Assembly (NCBI RefSeq): GCF_016613415.1 | Contig: NZ_JACWCT010000027.1 | Location: 1-64,000, forward strand | Direction of reading: 5' to 3' | Length of the DNA stretch: 64,000 nt | Source of the DNA: Methylobacterium ajmalii | GTDB taxonomy: Bacteria > Pseudomonadota > Alphaproteobacteria > Rhizobiales > Beijerinckiaceae | Shown: positions 8,848 to 15,803 of the stretch, one piece after another | How positions within the stretch are numbered: the stretch's first letter is position 1 | Layout: the number at the start of each line of letters is the position of its first letter | The notes under the pieces: model-generated | What the model saw: only the letters and a program-made list of their open reading frames with translations | The model's database searches: none | Told to the model about the DNA's origin: nothing | Made by a program: the position numbers and the translations under genes

Positions 8848-9326
8848 GCGACAACGAAATCGACGTCTCGGTCGAGGACGAGCGCTGGGAGGCCGTCGCG
8901 CCCGATCTCGAGGCCTTCATCGCCCGTGCGGTGGAAGCGGCGCTCGCCGTCGTGCCGCCCGGCGGCCCGATCGAGATCAGCCTCGTGCTCACCGACGACC
9001 CCTCGGTGCAGGAGCTGAACCGCGCCTGGCGGGGCAAGGACAAGCCGACCAACGTGCTGTCCTTCCCCAACGAGCAGCCGCATGGCGGCGGCCCGCGCCT
9101 CCTCGGCGACGTGGTTCTTGCGTATGACACAATGCTGCGCGAGAGTGGGGAGCAGTCGAAGCCCCTCGGCCACCACCTCGCCCACCTCGTGGTTCATGGC
9201 ACGCTGCACCTCCTCGGTCACGACCACGAGCTCGGCGATGCCGAGGCCGACGCCATGGAGGCGTTGGAGGTCGAGGCCCTGCGGCGCCTCGGCGTGCCGG
9301 ACCCGTACGGCGATGCGGCCGAGTGA
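8844..9326 (+). CDS. ybeY: Endoribonuclease YbeY (rRNA maturation)
   Basis: A 160-residue UPF0054 protein with the zinc motif HGTLHLLGHDH (HxxxHxxxxxH, about residues 113-123). It is a metal-dependent single-strand endoribonuclease that acts in 16S rRNA 3' maturation and in quality control of 70S ribosomes. GTG start at 8844 overlaps the phoH stop. Length, motif and the phoH-ybeY-corC order are all standard. Confidence 0.95.
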   Translation: MSDNEIDVSVEDERWEAVAPDLEAFIARAVEAALAVVPPGGPIEISLVLTDDPSVQELNRAWRGKDKPTNVLSFPNEQPHGGGPRLLGDVVLAYDTMLRESGEQSKPLGHHLAHLVVHGTLHLLGHDHELGDAEADAMEALEVEALRRLGVPDPYGDAAE

Positions 9327-9356
9327 GCCGCCGCTCCCATCCCAGACGCGAGAGAC

Positions 9357-10397
9357 ATGAGCAACGATCGAAGTCGCAGCGCCGCCGCGACCGCGCAGGC
9401 GATCCCGGAGGATGACAGTCCGGGGCGCGAACCCTGGTATGATCGCCTCCTCAACATCTTCCACCTGAAGGCCCGCGACGCCCAGCGCGACGGCCTCTCG
9501 GACGCCCTCGACGAGGTGCGGAACGGCGACCACGCCGTCTCCCCGGTCGAGCAGGCGATGCTCAAGAACGTGCTGAGCCTCCACCGGGTGCGGGTCGACG
9601 ACGTGATGATCCCCCGGTCCGAGGTGGTGGCGGTCTCGATCGACACCGCGCTCGGCACCCTGCTCAAGGTGTTCCGCTCGGCCGGCCATTCCCGCCTGCC
9701 GGTCTACGGCGAGAGCATGGACGACCCCCGCGGCATGGTCCACATCCGAGACTTCGTCGACTACATGGCGAGCCGGGCCGAAGCCGAGGGCGACCGCCTG
9801 CCCGACCTCGCCGGGGTCGACCTCGCGGCGACGCTCGCCACCACCCGCATCCTGCGCCCGGTGCTGTTCGTGCCGCCGTCCATGCCGGCGATCGACCTGC
9901 TCGCCCGGATGCAGGCGAGCCGCACCCACATGGCGCTCGTCATCGACGAGTACGGCGGCACCGACGGCCTGATCTCGATCGAGGACCTGATCGAGGTCGT
10001 GGTCGGCGACATCGAGGACGAGCACGACGTCGCCGAGGGCCACCGCGTCCTCAAGGTCGACGGCGAGAGCGAGATCTTCGTCGCCGACGCCCGCGCCAGC
10101 CTCGACGACGTCGCCGAGGCGACCGGCGTCGACCTCGCGGCGGCGGTGGGCGAGGCGGCCGACGAGGTCGATACGCTGGGCGGCCTGATCGTCACCCTGG
10201 CGGGCCGCGTGCCCGCGAGGGGCGAGGTCATCGCCATGCCGGGCGATTTCGAGGTCGAGGTGCTGGACGCCGACCCGCGGCGGATCAAGCGCCTGCGCAT
10301 GCATCGCGGCCTCGCCCGGCTCGAGGGACCGGAGGCGCCGCTCGCCCTGCCGCCCCCCGGCGCCGAGGCCGGCCTCCGGGCGGATTCCGCCGCCTGA
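9357..10397 (+). CDS. corC: CorC/HlyC-family protein with CBS pair
   Basis: A 346-residue soluble protein of the hemolysin/CorC family. Two CBS domains (about 80-210; VDDVMIPRSEVVAV starts the first and DEYGGTDGLISIEDLIEVVVGDI ends the second) are followed by a CorC_HlyC transporter-associated domain (about 225-320). It lacks the DUF21 membrane domain found in CNNM/CorB proteins, so it would act as a cytosolic or peripheral partner, classically in Mg2+/Co2+ efflux. It lies 30 bases after ybeY and upstream of lnt, the usual alphaproteobacterial order. Hemolysin activity should not be assumed. Confidence 0.92.
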   Translation: MSNDRSRSAAATAQAIPEDDSPGREPWYDRLLNIFHLKARDAQRDGLSDALDEVRNGDHAVSPVEQAMLKNVLSLHRVRVDDVMIPRSEVVAVSIDTALGTLLKVFRSAGHSRLPVYGESMDDPRGMVHIRDFVDYMASRAEAEGDRLPDLAGVDLAATLATTRILRPVLFVPPSMPAIDLLARMQASRTHMALVIDEYGGTDGLISIEDLIEVVVGDIEDEHDVAEGHRVLKVDGESEIFVADARASLDDVAEATGVDLAAAVGEAADEVDTLGGLIVTLAGRVPARGEVIAMPGDFEVEVLDADPRRIKRLRMHRGLARLEGPEAPLALPPPGAEAGLRADSAA

Positions 10398-10449
10398 CCC
10401 TCTCCCGCGGCGCCCGTGCGGCGCCGCGCGCGCCCTCGCGAGCCCGCCG

Positions 10450-12162
10450 ATGCAGCACACCGACACGAACGGGGCGGCCCGCGCCGTCCCGGCGACGCCC
10501 TTCGGCCTCACGCCGCTCGCCCACCGCGTCGCCCTGACCTCCGGCTGGGTGCGGCTCGGCCTCGCCTGGCTCGCGGGGGCCTGCGGCGCCCTGGCGATGC
10601 CGCCCTTCGGGTTCCTGCCCGCCCTCTGCCTCGCGCTCGTCCCGGCGGTCTGGCTCCTCGACGGAGCCGCCACCGCCTCCTCGCGCCTCGGCAGGCGGGC
10701 TGGCACGGCGCTCGCCGCGGGCGTGATCGGCTGGGCCTGGGGCTTCGGCTACCTCACGGCCGGGCTGTGGTGGCTCGGCGCCGCCTTCCTGGTCGAGGCC
10801 GACCAGTTCGCCTACCTGATGCCGCTCGGCGTGCTCGGCCTGCCGGCGGCGCTGGGACTGTTCTACGGCGCGGGGTTCGCCGTCGCGCGCCTGCTCTGGT
10901 CGCCGGGGCCCGCCCGCATCGCCGCGCTCGCCTTCGGCATCGGTGGCGCCGAGTGGCTGCGCGGGCACCTGTTCACCGGGTTTCCGTGGAACACCCTCGG
11001 CATGGCGCTCGGCCAGAACCTCTGGCTGATGCAGGCCGCCTCGGTCGTCGGCCTCTACGGGCTCACCGTTCTGGCGGTGCTGATCTGCGCCGCGCCCGCC
11101 ACGCTGGCCGATCCGGGCGGTCCGGGGCGCGCGGCGCTGCGGCGGCTCGGGCCGCCCGGCGCCGCGCTCCTGCTGCTCGCAGGCCTCGCCCTCGGGGGCG
11201 CGCTGCGGCTGCCCTCCGGCCCGATGCCGGAGGTGCCTGGCGTGCGCCTGCGCCTCGTCCAGGCCGCCATCCCGCAGGATGCCCGCTTCAACCCGCGCAA
11301 CCGCGAGGGCATCCTCGAGCGCTATCTGGGCTTGAGCGACAGCGCCACCGCGCCGGACCGCCAGGGCCTGCGCGACGTCACCCACGTGATCTGGCCCGAA
11401 TCCTCGTTCCCGTTCCTGATCCAGCGCGATCCCCAGGCGCTGCGCCGGATCGGGAGCGCGCTGCCGCCCGGGACGCTCCTCGTCACCGGCGCGGCCCGGG
11501 CCGACGAGCCGCTGCCGGGCGAACGCCTGCGCTTCTACAACTCCATCCTGATGATCGGGCAGGACGGGATCGTCGGCGGGGGCTACGACAAGCTCCACCT
11601 CGTGCCCTTCGGCGAGTATCTGCCGGACCCGGTCGACGGCCTGTTGCGGGCTTTGGGCCTCAAGCAGTTCGTCGCGGTGCCGGGCGGCTTCACCCCGGGC
11701 GAGGCGCAGGAGCGCCTCCCCCTCGCCGTGCCGGGGCTGCCGCCGGTGGCGCCCTCGATCTGCTACGAGGCGATCTTTCCCGGAGCGGTCGCGCCGCACC
11801 GCGAGCGTCCGGGGTTGCTCCTCAACGTCACCAATGACGGCTGGTTCGGCGACACGCCGGGTCCGCGCCAGCACTTCGCCCAGGCGCGGCTGCGCGCGGT
11901 AGAGGAGGGTATTCCTCTCGTGCGGGCCGCGAACACCGGCATCAGCGCGGTCGTGGACCCGTATGGCCGGGTGACCGGCATGTTGTCGGTCGGGACCGAG
12001 GGCGTGCTCGACCGGCCGCTGCCCAGGAACCTTAGGGAAAGCCCGCCATACGGACGATTCGGTGATGTTCTTTTCTGTGCCATGCTCCTAGGGTGCCTGT
12101 CGCTGGCCGTCGTGGCGCGGGTCCGCCGCGCATCCGGCCAGTCCCGCGGAGCGTTATTGTGA
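10450..12162 (+). CDS. lnt: Apolipoprotein N-acyltransferase Lnt
   Basis: A 570-residue inner-membrane enzyme. About six to eight hydrophobic segments fill residues 30-250. A periplasmic nitrilase-like domain follows, with the catalytic triad visible as Glu in WPESSFPF, Lys in YDKLHLVPFGEYLP and Cys in PSICYEAIFPG. A last membrane helix lies near the C-terminus (VLFCAMLLGCLSLAVVARV). It adds the third acyl chain to lipoproteins. Its stop overlaps the start of the HTH regulator by 4 bases. In Sinorhizobium the homologue is ActA, needed for acid tolerance, and it also lies next to an HTH gene. Confidence 0.95.
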   Translation: MQHTDTNGAARAVPATPFGLTPLAHRVALTSGWVRLGLAWLAGACGALAMPPFGFLPALCLALVPAVWLLDGAATASSRLGRRAGTALAAGVIGWAWGFGYLTAGLWWLGAAFLVEADQFAYLMPLGVLGLPAALGLFYGAGFAVARLLWSPGPARIAALAFGIGGAEWLRGHLFTGFPWNTLGMALGQNLWLMQAASVVGLYGLTVLAVLICAAPATLADPGGPGRAALRRLGPPGAALLLLAGLALGGALRLPSGPMPEVPGVRLRLVQAAIPQDARFNPRNREGILERYLGLSDSATAPDRQGLRDVTHVIWPESSFPFLIQRDPQALRRIGSALPPGTLLVTGAARADEPLPGERLRFYNSILMIGQDGIVGGGYDKLHLVPFGEYLPDPVDGLLRALGLKQFVAVPGGFTPGEAQERLPLAVPGLPPVAPSICYEAIFPGAVAPHRERPGLLLNVTNDGWFGDTPGPRQHFAQARLRAVEEGIPLVRAANTGISAVVDPYGRVTGMLSVGTEGVLDRPLPRNLRESPPYGRFGDVLFCAMLLGCLSLAVVARVRRASGQSRGALL

Positions 12163-12584
12163 AGAAGGCACCGGATCCGGTCGATCGGCATGTCGGGCAT
12201 CGTGTACGTGTTCGGCGGCTCCTGATTGGCGTGAGCCAGGAACGGCTCGGCGACGCCCTCGGGGTGACGTTCCAGCAGATCCAGAAATACGAGAAGGGCG
12301 CCAACCGTATCAGCGCCAGCCGGTTGAACCAGATCTCCGAGATGCTGGGCGTGCCGGTGAGCTTCTTCTACGAGGGCGCGCCGCGCCAGGACGGCATGCG
12401 GAGCGAGGAGGGCGGGGCCGAGGCCGCGGCCGATCCCGTCGCCCACGACGTGCTCTGGACCAGCCAGGACCTGCAGCTCGTGCGCGCCTTCCAGCGCATC
12501 GGCGACAACCAGGTCCGCCGCCGCATCATCAGCCTGGTCGAGGCGATCGGCGCCGGCGAGGCGCCGCCCGACGACGCGCCGTGA
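12159..12584 (+). CDS. XRE-family HTH regulator, PhrR/PraR-like
   Basis: A 141-residue DNA-binding protein with a Cro/CI-type helix-turn-helix at about 15-70 (VGHRVRVRRLLIGVSQERLG ... QQIQKYEKGANRIS) and a C-terminal helical segment. GTG start at 12159 overlaps the lnt stop. In rhizobia the gene in this slot is phrR/praR, an acid-inducible regulator in Sinorhizobium and a quorum-sensing and biofilm repressor in Rhizobium. The similarity in place and domain is clear; the regulon here is unknown. In rhizobia metK usually follows, but here a convergent esterase gene follows instead. Confidence 0.88.
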   Translation: MKKAPDPVDRHVGHRVRVRRLLIGVSQERLGDALGVTFQQIQKYEKGANRISASRLNQISEMLGVPVSFFYEGAPRQDGMRSEEGGAEAAADPVAHDVLWTSQDLQLVRAFQRIGDNQVRRRIISLVEAIGAGEAPPDDAP

Positions 12585-12596
12585 CCATCCCGACGC

Positions 12597-12616
12597 CCGG
12601 CCGGTGATCCGGCCGG
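12597..12616. terminator. Hairpin between convergent genes
   Basis: A perfect 8-bp inverted repeat (CCGGCCGG, loop TGAT) lies 13 bases after the HTH stop and 40 bases from the end of the convergent esterase gene. It has no T-run, so it may be a bidirectional transcription barrier or only a chance G+C palindrome. Confidence 0.35.
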
Positions 12617-12656
12617 CGGGCGGGCCCTGCCTGTGCGGGCCGCGGGTGCGCGCCCG

Positions 12657-13625
12657 TCAGCGCGCCCCGCGGCCGCCCTCCAGGCTCCAGCGCTCCAGCA
12701 GGGCCTCGGCCACGAAGCTCAGGATCGTCGCCGAGGTCCGCACCAGCCGGCTCATGGTCAGGATGCCGTGGGTCTGGTCGGAGAGGTGCAGCGCCGTGAC
12801 CGGCACGCCGTCGCGCTCGAGGCGGTGGGCGTAGGCCCGCGCCTCCTCGCAGAGCGGGTCGTGGCCGCAGGTCAGCACCAGGGCCGGCGCCGTCCCGGCG
12901 AGGCTGGCGGCGCGGGCCGGCGAGGCGCGCCAGTCGGTGCGGTCGCGGATCTCCGGCACGTAATGGTCGACGAAGTAGCGCATCGTGCCGGCCGTCAGGG
13001 GCTGGCCCGCGACGATGCGCTCGTAGCCCTCGCTGGTCATCGCGAGATCGACGGCGGGGTAGAGCAGCACCTGCATCGCGGTGCGCGGCAGGGCGCCGTC
13101 GCGGCCCATCAGGGCCAGCACCGCCGCGAGGTTGCCCCCGGCGCTGTCGCCGCCCACCGCCAGCCGGGCCGGATCGACGCCGAGCCCCTCCGCCCGCTCG
13201 ACCACGAAGGCGAGCGCCGCCGCCGCGTCCTCGACCGCCGCCGGGAAGGGATGCTCGGGGGCGAGCCGGTAATCGACCGAGATCACGCTGGCGCGCGTCA
13301 GGTTGGCGAGCCGCCGGCAGACCCAGTCGTGCGATTCGACGTTGCCGAGCACCCAGCCGCCGCCGTGCAGGTAGACGAGGCAGGGCAGCCGCTCCTCCGG
13401 CGCCGTGCCCTCGCCGCGATAGAGCCGCAGCGGCACCGGCCCGGCCGGGGAGGGCGCGGCGAGGTCGCGGATCTGCGCCACCTCGTCCGGTGGCGGCTGC
13501 AGGGCCCGGCGCCCGGCGAGATAGCTGCGCCGCGCCGCCTCGGGTGGCAGCGATTCGAGGGGCTGCGCGTCGGCAGCGCGCAGCATCGCCAGCAGGGCCT
13601 GGACGTCGGGATGGAGGGCGGGCAT
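12657..13625 (-). CDS. Alpha/beta hydrolase, hormone-sensitive-lipase family esterase
   Basis: A 322-residue cytosolic carboxylesterase. The oxyanion-hole motif HGGGWVLGN (about 83-91), the nucleophile elbow GDSAGGN (about 156-162) and the late Asp and His (CGHDPLCEEA; SDQTHG) make a complete catalytic set of family IV. There is no signal peptide. It probably hydrolyses short-chain esters. It is convergent with the PhrR-like gene and lies 75 bases beyond the acyl-CoA dehydrogenase gene on the same strand, so the two may be co-transcribed. The natural substrate is unknown. Confidence 0.9.
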   Translation of the reverse strand: MPALHPDVQALLAMLRAADAQPLESLPPEAARRSYLAGRRALQPPPDEVAQIRDLAAPSPAGPVPLRLYRGEGTAPEERLPCLVYLHGGGWVLGNVESHDWVCRRLANLTRASVISVDYRLAPEHPFPAAVEDAAAALAFVVERAEGLGVDPARLAVGGDSAGGNLAAVLALMGRDGALPRTAMQVLLYPAVDLAMTSEGYERIVAGQPLTAGTMRYFVDHYVPEIRDRTDWRASPARAASLAGTAPALVLTCGHDPLCEEARAYAHRLERDGVPVTALHLSDQTHGILTMSRLVRTSATILSFVAEALLERWSLEGGRGAR

Positions 13626-13700
13626 CGGGCGGCTCGAACGGGACCGGGGGCGGAGACCCTTAGCAGACCTCCGCCCGAAGGGAGTCTCAGACCTTGGACC

Positions 13701-14912
13701 TCACGCCTCCCCAGTCGGCCAGGCGAAGAAGCCGCGGCCCTCCGATTCGAGGTGCCGGTTCAGCACCATGCGGTGGACCTCGTCGGCGCCGTCCACCAGC
13801 CGGGCCTGGCGGGCGTAGCGGTAGATCCACTCCAGCACCGTGTCCTTCGAGTAGCCGCGGGCGCCGTTGATCTGGATGCCGATATCGGCCGCCCGGTGCA
13901 GGGTGTTGGCGACGTGCACCTTCGCCATCGACACCTCTTTGCGGGCGAACCGGCCCTGGTCGAGCTCCCAGGCGGCGCGCATCACCAGGAGCCGGCCGAT
14001 CTCGATATCCATGGCGAGGCCGCCGAGCATCAGCTGCACGCTCTCGCGCTCGGCGAGGCGCACGCCGAAGCCCTCGCGGGTGGCGGCATATTCTTGCGCG
14101 ATCTCGACGCAGCGGCCGGCGAGCCCGAGCCAGCGCATGCAGTGGGTGAGGCGGGCGGGCCCCAAGCGGACCTGCGTCACCTTCAGGCCCTTGCCCTCGC
14201 CGCCGAGCACGTCCTCGGGCTTGATGGTCAAGCCGTCGAAGGCGAGCTCGCAATGGCCGCCATGCTCCTCCGGCCCCATGATCGGGATGCGGCGGACGAT
14301 CTCCCAGCCCGGCTGGTCGCGGTGGAACAGGAAGGCGGTGAGCCCGTAGCGCGGATCGTCGGAGGTCCGGGCGATCAGGATGAAGTGGGCCGCGTCCTCG
14401 GCGCCGGTGATGTACCACTTGCGGCCCGAGATCCGCCACGAGCCGTCCGGCTGGCGCTCGGCGCGGGTCTTGATCATCGACGGGTCGGAGCCGCCGCCGG
14501 GATGCGGCTCGGTCATCGCGAAGGCCGAGCGCACCTCCCCGGAGACGATGGGCGCGAGCCAGCGCGCCTTCTGCTCGGGCGTGCCCAGCGCTTCCAGCAC
14601 CATCATGTTGCCGTCGTCGGGGGCGGCGGAGTTGAACACCACAGGCCCGAAGATCGAGCGGTTCATCTCGGTGTAGCAGGCCGCCATGCCGACCTTGCCG
14701 AGCCCCTGGCCGCCGGTCTCGGGCTTGAGCTGCAGGCACCACAGGCCGGCGGCCTTGGCCTTGGCGCGTAAACGCGCCAGGGCCTCGGGTCCGATATTCT
14801 CGTGCTCGTCCCAGGTGCTCCGGTCGGCCTCGACGGGCAGGATCTCGCTCTCGACGAAGGCCGCGATGCGGGCGCGGTACTCCTCGATGCGGGGAGAGAG
14901 CGTGAAGTCCAT
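13701..14912 (-). CDS. Acyl-CoA dehydrogenase family protein
   Basis: A 403-residue flavoenzyme of the acyl-CoA dehydrogenase fold. It has an N-terminal helical domain, a middle beta domain with FAMTEPHPGGGSD (about 136-148) and WYITGAEDAAHF, and a C-terminal helical domain with ARGYSKDTVLEWIYRYAR (about 360-377), which resembles the FAD-binding Gly-rich loop. It resembles the large long-chain or CaiA-like group rather than short-chain enzymes. The substrate is not determinable. A structured palindromic repeat lies upstream. Confidence 0.9.
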   Translation of the reverse strand: MDFTLSPRIEEYRARIAAFVESEILPVEADRSTWDEHENIGPEALARLRAKAKAAGLWCLQLKPETGGQGLGKVGMAACYTEMNRSIFGPVVFNSAAPDDGNMMVLEALGTPEQKARWLAPIVSGEVRSAFAMTEPHPGGGSDPSMIKTRAERQPDGSWRISGRKWYITGAEDAAHFILIARTSDDPRYGLTAFLFHRDQPGWEIVRRIPIMGPEEHGGHCELAFDGLTIKPEDVLGGEGKGLKVTQVRLGPARLTHCMRWLGLAGRCVEIAQEYAATREGFGVRLAERESVQLMLGGLAMDIEIGRLLVMRAAWELDQGRFARKEVSMAKVHVANTLHRAADIGIQINGARGYSKDTVLEWIYRYARQARLVDGADEVHRMVLNRHLESEGRGFFAWPTGEA

Positions 14913-15073
14913 GGCCGAATCCCTCGGGCGGTGGAATTATAATTCCAAACGCTTGCGCCACCCGGGGGCTGGGGTCAAGCGTGGACATTTTCCGGGCAGC
15001 CCGGAGCATGCGTTTGAAGGCACGCTGCACGACAGGAGCGCGAAAATCGCGGTGATGGTTGTCCCACCTGCGG

Positions 15074-15195
15074 CCTCATCCTGAGGTGCTGCCGCTTGCG
15101 GCAGCCTCGAAGGAGGGTTCCAGGTCTCGCCGAGACTTCTGGAGCCCTCCTTCAAGGTCAGTCGATCTTCAATCGACTGACACCTCAGGATGAGG
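15074..15195. repeat. Cloverleaf-like palindromic repeat element
   Basis: An outer perfect 15-bp inverted repeat (CCTCATCCTGAGGTG at 15074-15088, its complement at 15181-15195) encloses three further hairpins. The first is GCTGCCGC/GCGGCAGC just inside the left arm. The second is a long stem with ends GAAGGAGGG (from 15109) and CCCTCCTTC. The third is GTCAGTCGAT/ATCGACTGAC just inside the right arm. There is no open frame. The fold is cloverleaf-like, but no tRNA features exist. It fills most of the 384-base gap upstream of the acyl-CoA dehydrogenase gene and shares its core with the hairpin at 20057-20099. Confidence 0.75.
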
Positions 15196-15250
15196 TCGGG
15201 AGTGGGAAGCGCCGCACGTGAAATGTCATGCCGTGTGCTCTGCGGCCTGT

Positions 15251-15306
15251 AAGATCATTTGCCCAAGATCATTTGCCCAAGATCATTTGCCCAAGATCAT
15301 TTGCCC
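15251..15306. repeat. 14-bp tandem repeat, four copies, overlapping a gene end
   Basis: AAGATCATTTGCCC occurs four times head to tail without mismatch (15251, 15265, 15279, 15293). The last copy contains the final codons and the stop of the minus-strand exported protein gene (GGG CAA A TGA). Each upstream copy is therefore a duplicate of that gene's 3' end. Slipped-strand expansion is the likely origin. Confidence 0.9.
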
Positions 15307-15803
15307 CTCGGCGGCCCGGTCGGAACCAGGAGGGCGATCCGGTAGGTCCCGCCCTCGCGGCCGACCAGGAACACGCTGGTGGGGGCGGCGTCGCCCTCGA
15401 CCGGCGGCTCGTCGAACACCACCCGCAGCCGCTCGGTCACGGGCATGTTGGCCTTGAGCGTGCCGCGGGCGGTCGCCTCGGCGAGGCCGTCCTCCGGCAT
15501 CGGCTCCAGGGCCGCGGCCTTGATCGGCCGGCCGAAGCCGGAGCGGATCTGGTAGAGCGTCAGGCGCTTGCGCTGCGCCCTTGTGCCGGTCCAGTTCACC
15601 AGCCGCTCGAAGGCGGCGATGTCGTGGTCGGTCATGGCCTTCGTCACGTAGGCGACGAGGGCGTCGGGTCGGGCGGGGAGGGGAGCGCCGCTCCCGGCCG
15701 TCGCCTCCGGTGCGGGCTGCGCCGCGGCCGGCCCCGCGAAGAGGCCGGCCACGAGCGCCAGGGCGGCGAGACGCAGCCCCGGCTTCGCCGAGCGGCGGGT
15801 CAC
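15297..15803 (-). CDS. Small exported protein of unknown function, coupled to PQQ dehydrogenase
   Basis: A 168-residue protein with a Sec-type signal peptide (about 1-28: LRLAALALVAGLFAGPAAAQ). A mature helical segment, DALVAYVTKAMTDHDIAAFERLVNW, leads into a strand-rich part ending VFLVGREGGTYRIALLVPTGPP. I do not recognise the family; the shape is compatible with a small alpha+beta periplasmic protein. Its GTG start overlaps the dehydrogenase stop by 4 bases, so it is translationally coupled and probably acts with it. It is not homologous to XoxJ or MxaJ by length (those are near 280 residues). The 3' end lies in the tandem repeat. Confidence 0.75.
   Translation of the reverse strand: MTRRSAKPGLRLAALALVAGLFAGPAAAQPAPEATAGSGAPLPARPDALVAYVTKAMTDHDIAAFERLVNWTGTRAQRKRLTLYQIRSGFGRPIKAAALEPMPEDGLAEATARGTLKANMPVTERLRVVFDEPPVEGDAAPTSVFLVGREGGTYRIALLVPTGPPRGK

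Noticed and set aside
15074-15195. tRNA-like cloverleaf
   Set aside because: The stems have wrong lengths and there is no T-loop GTTCRANYC or CCA-like end; the structure is a nested palindrome.
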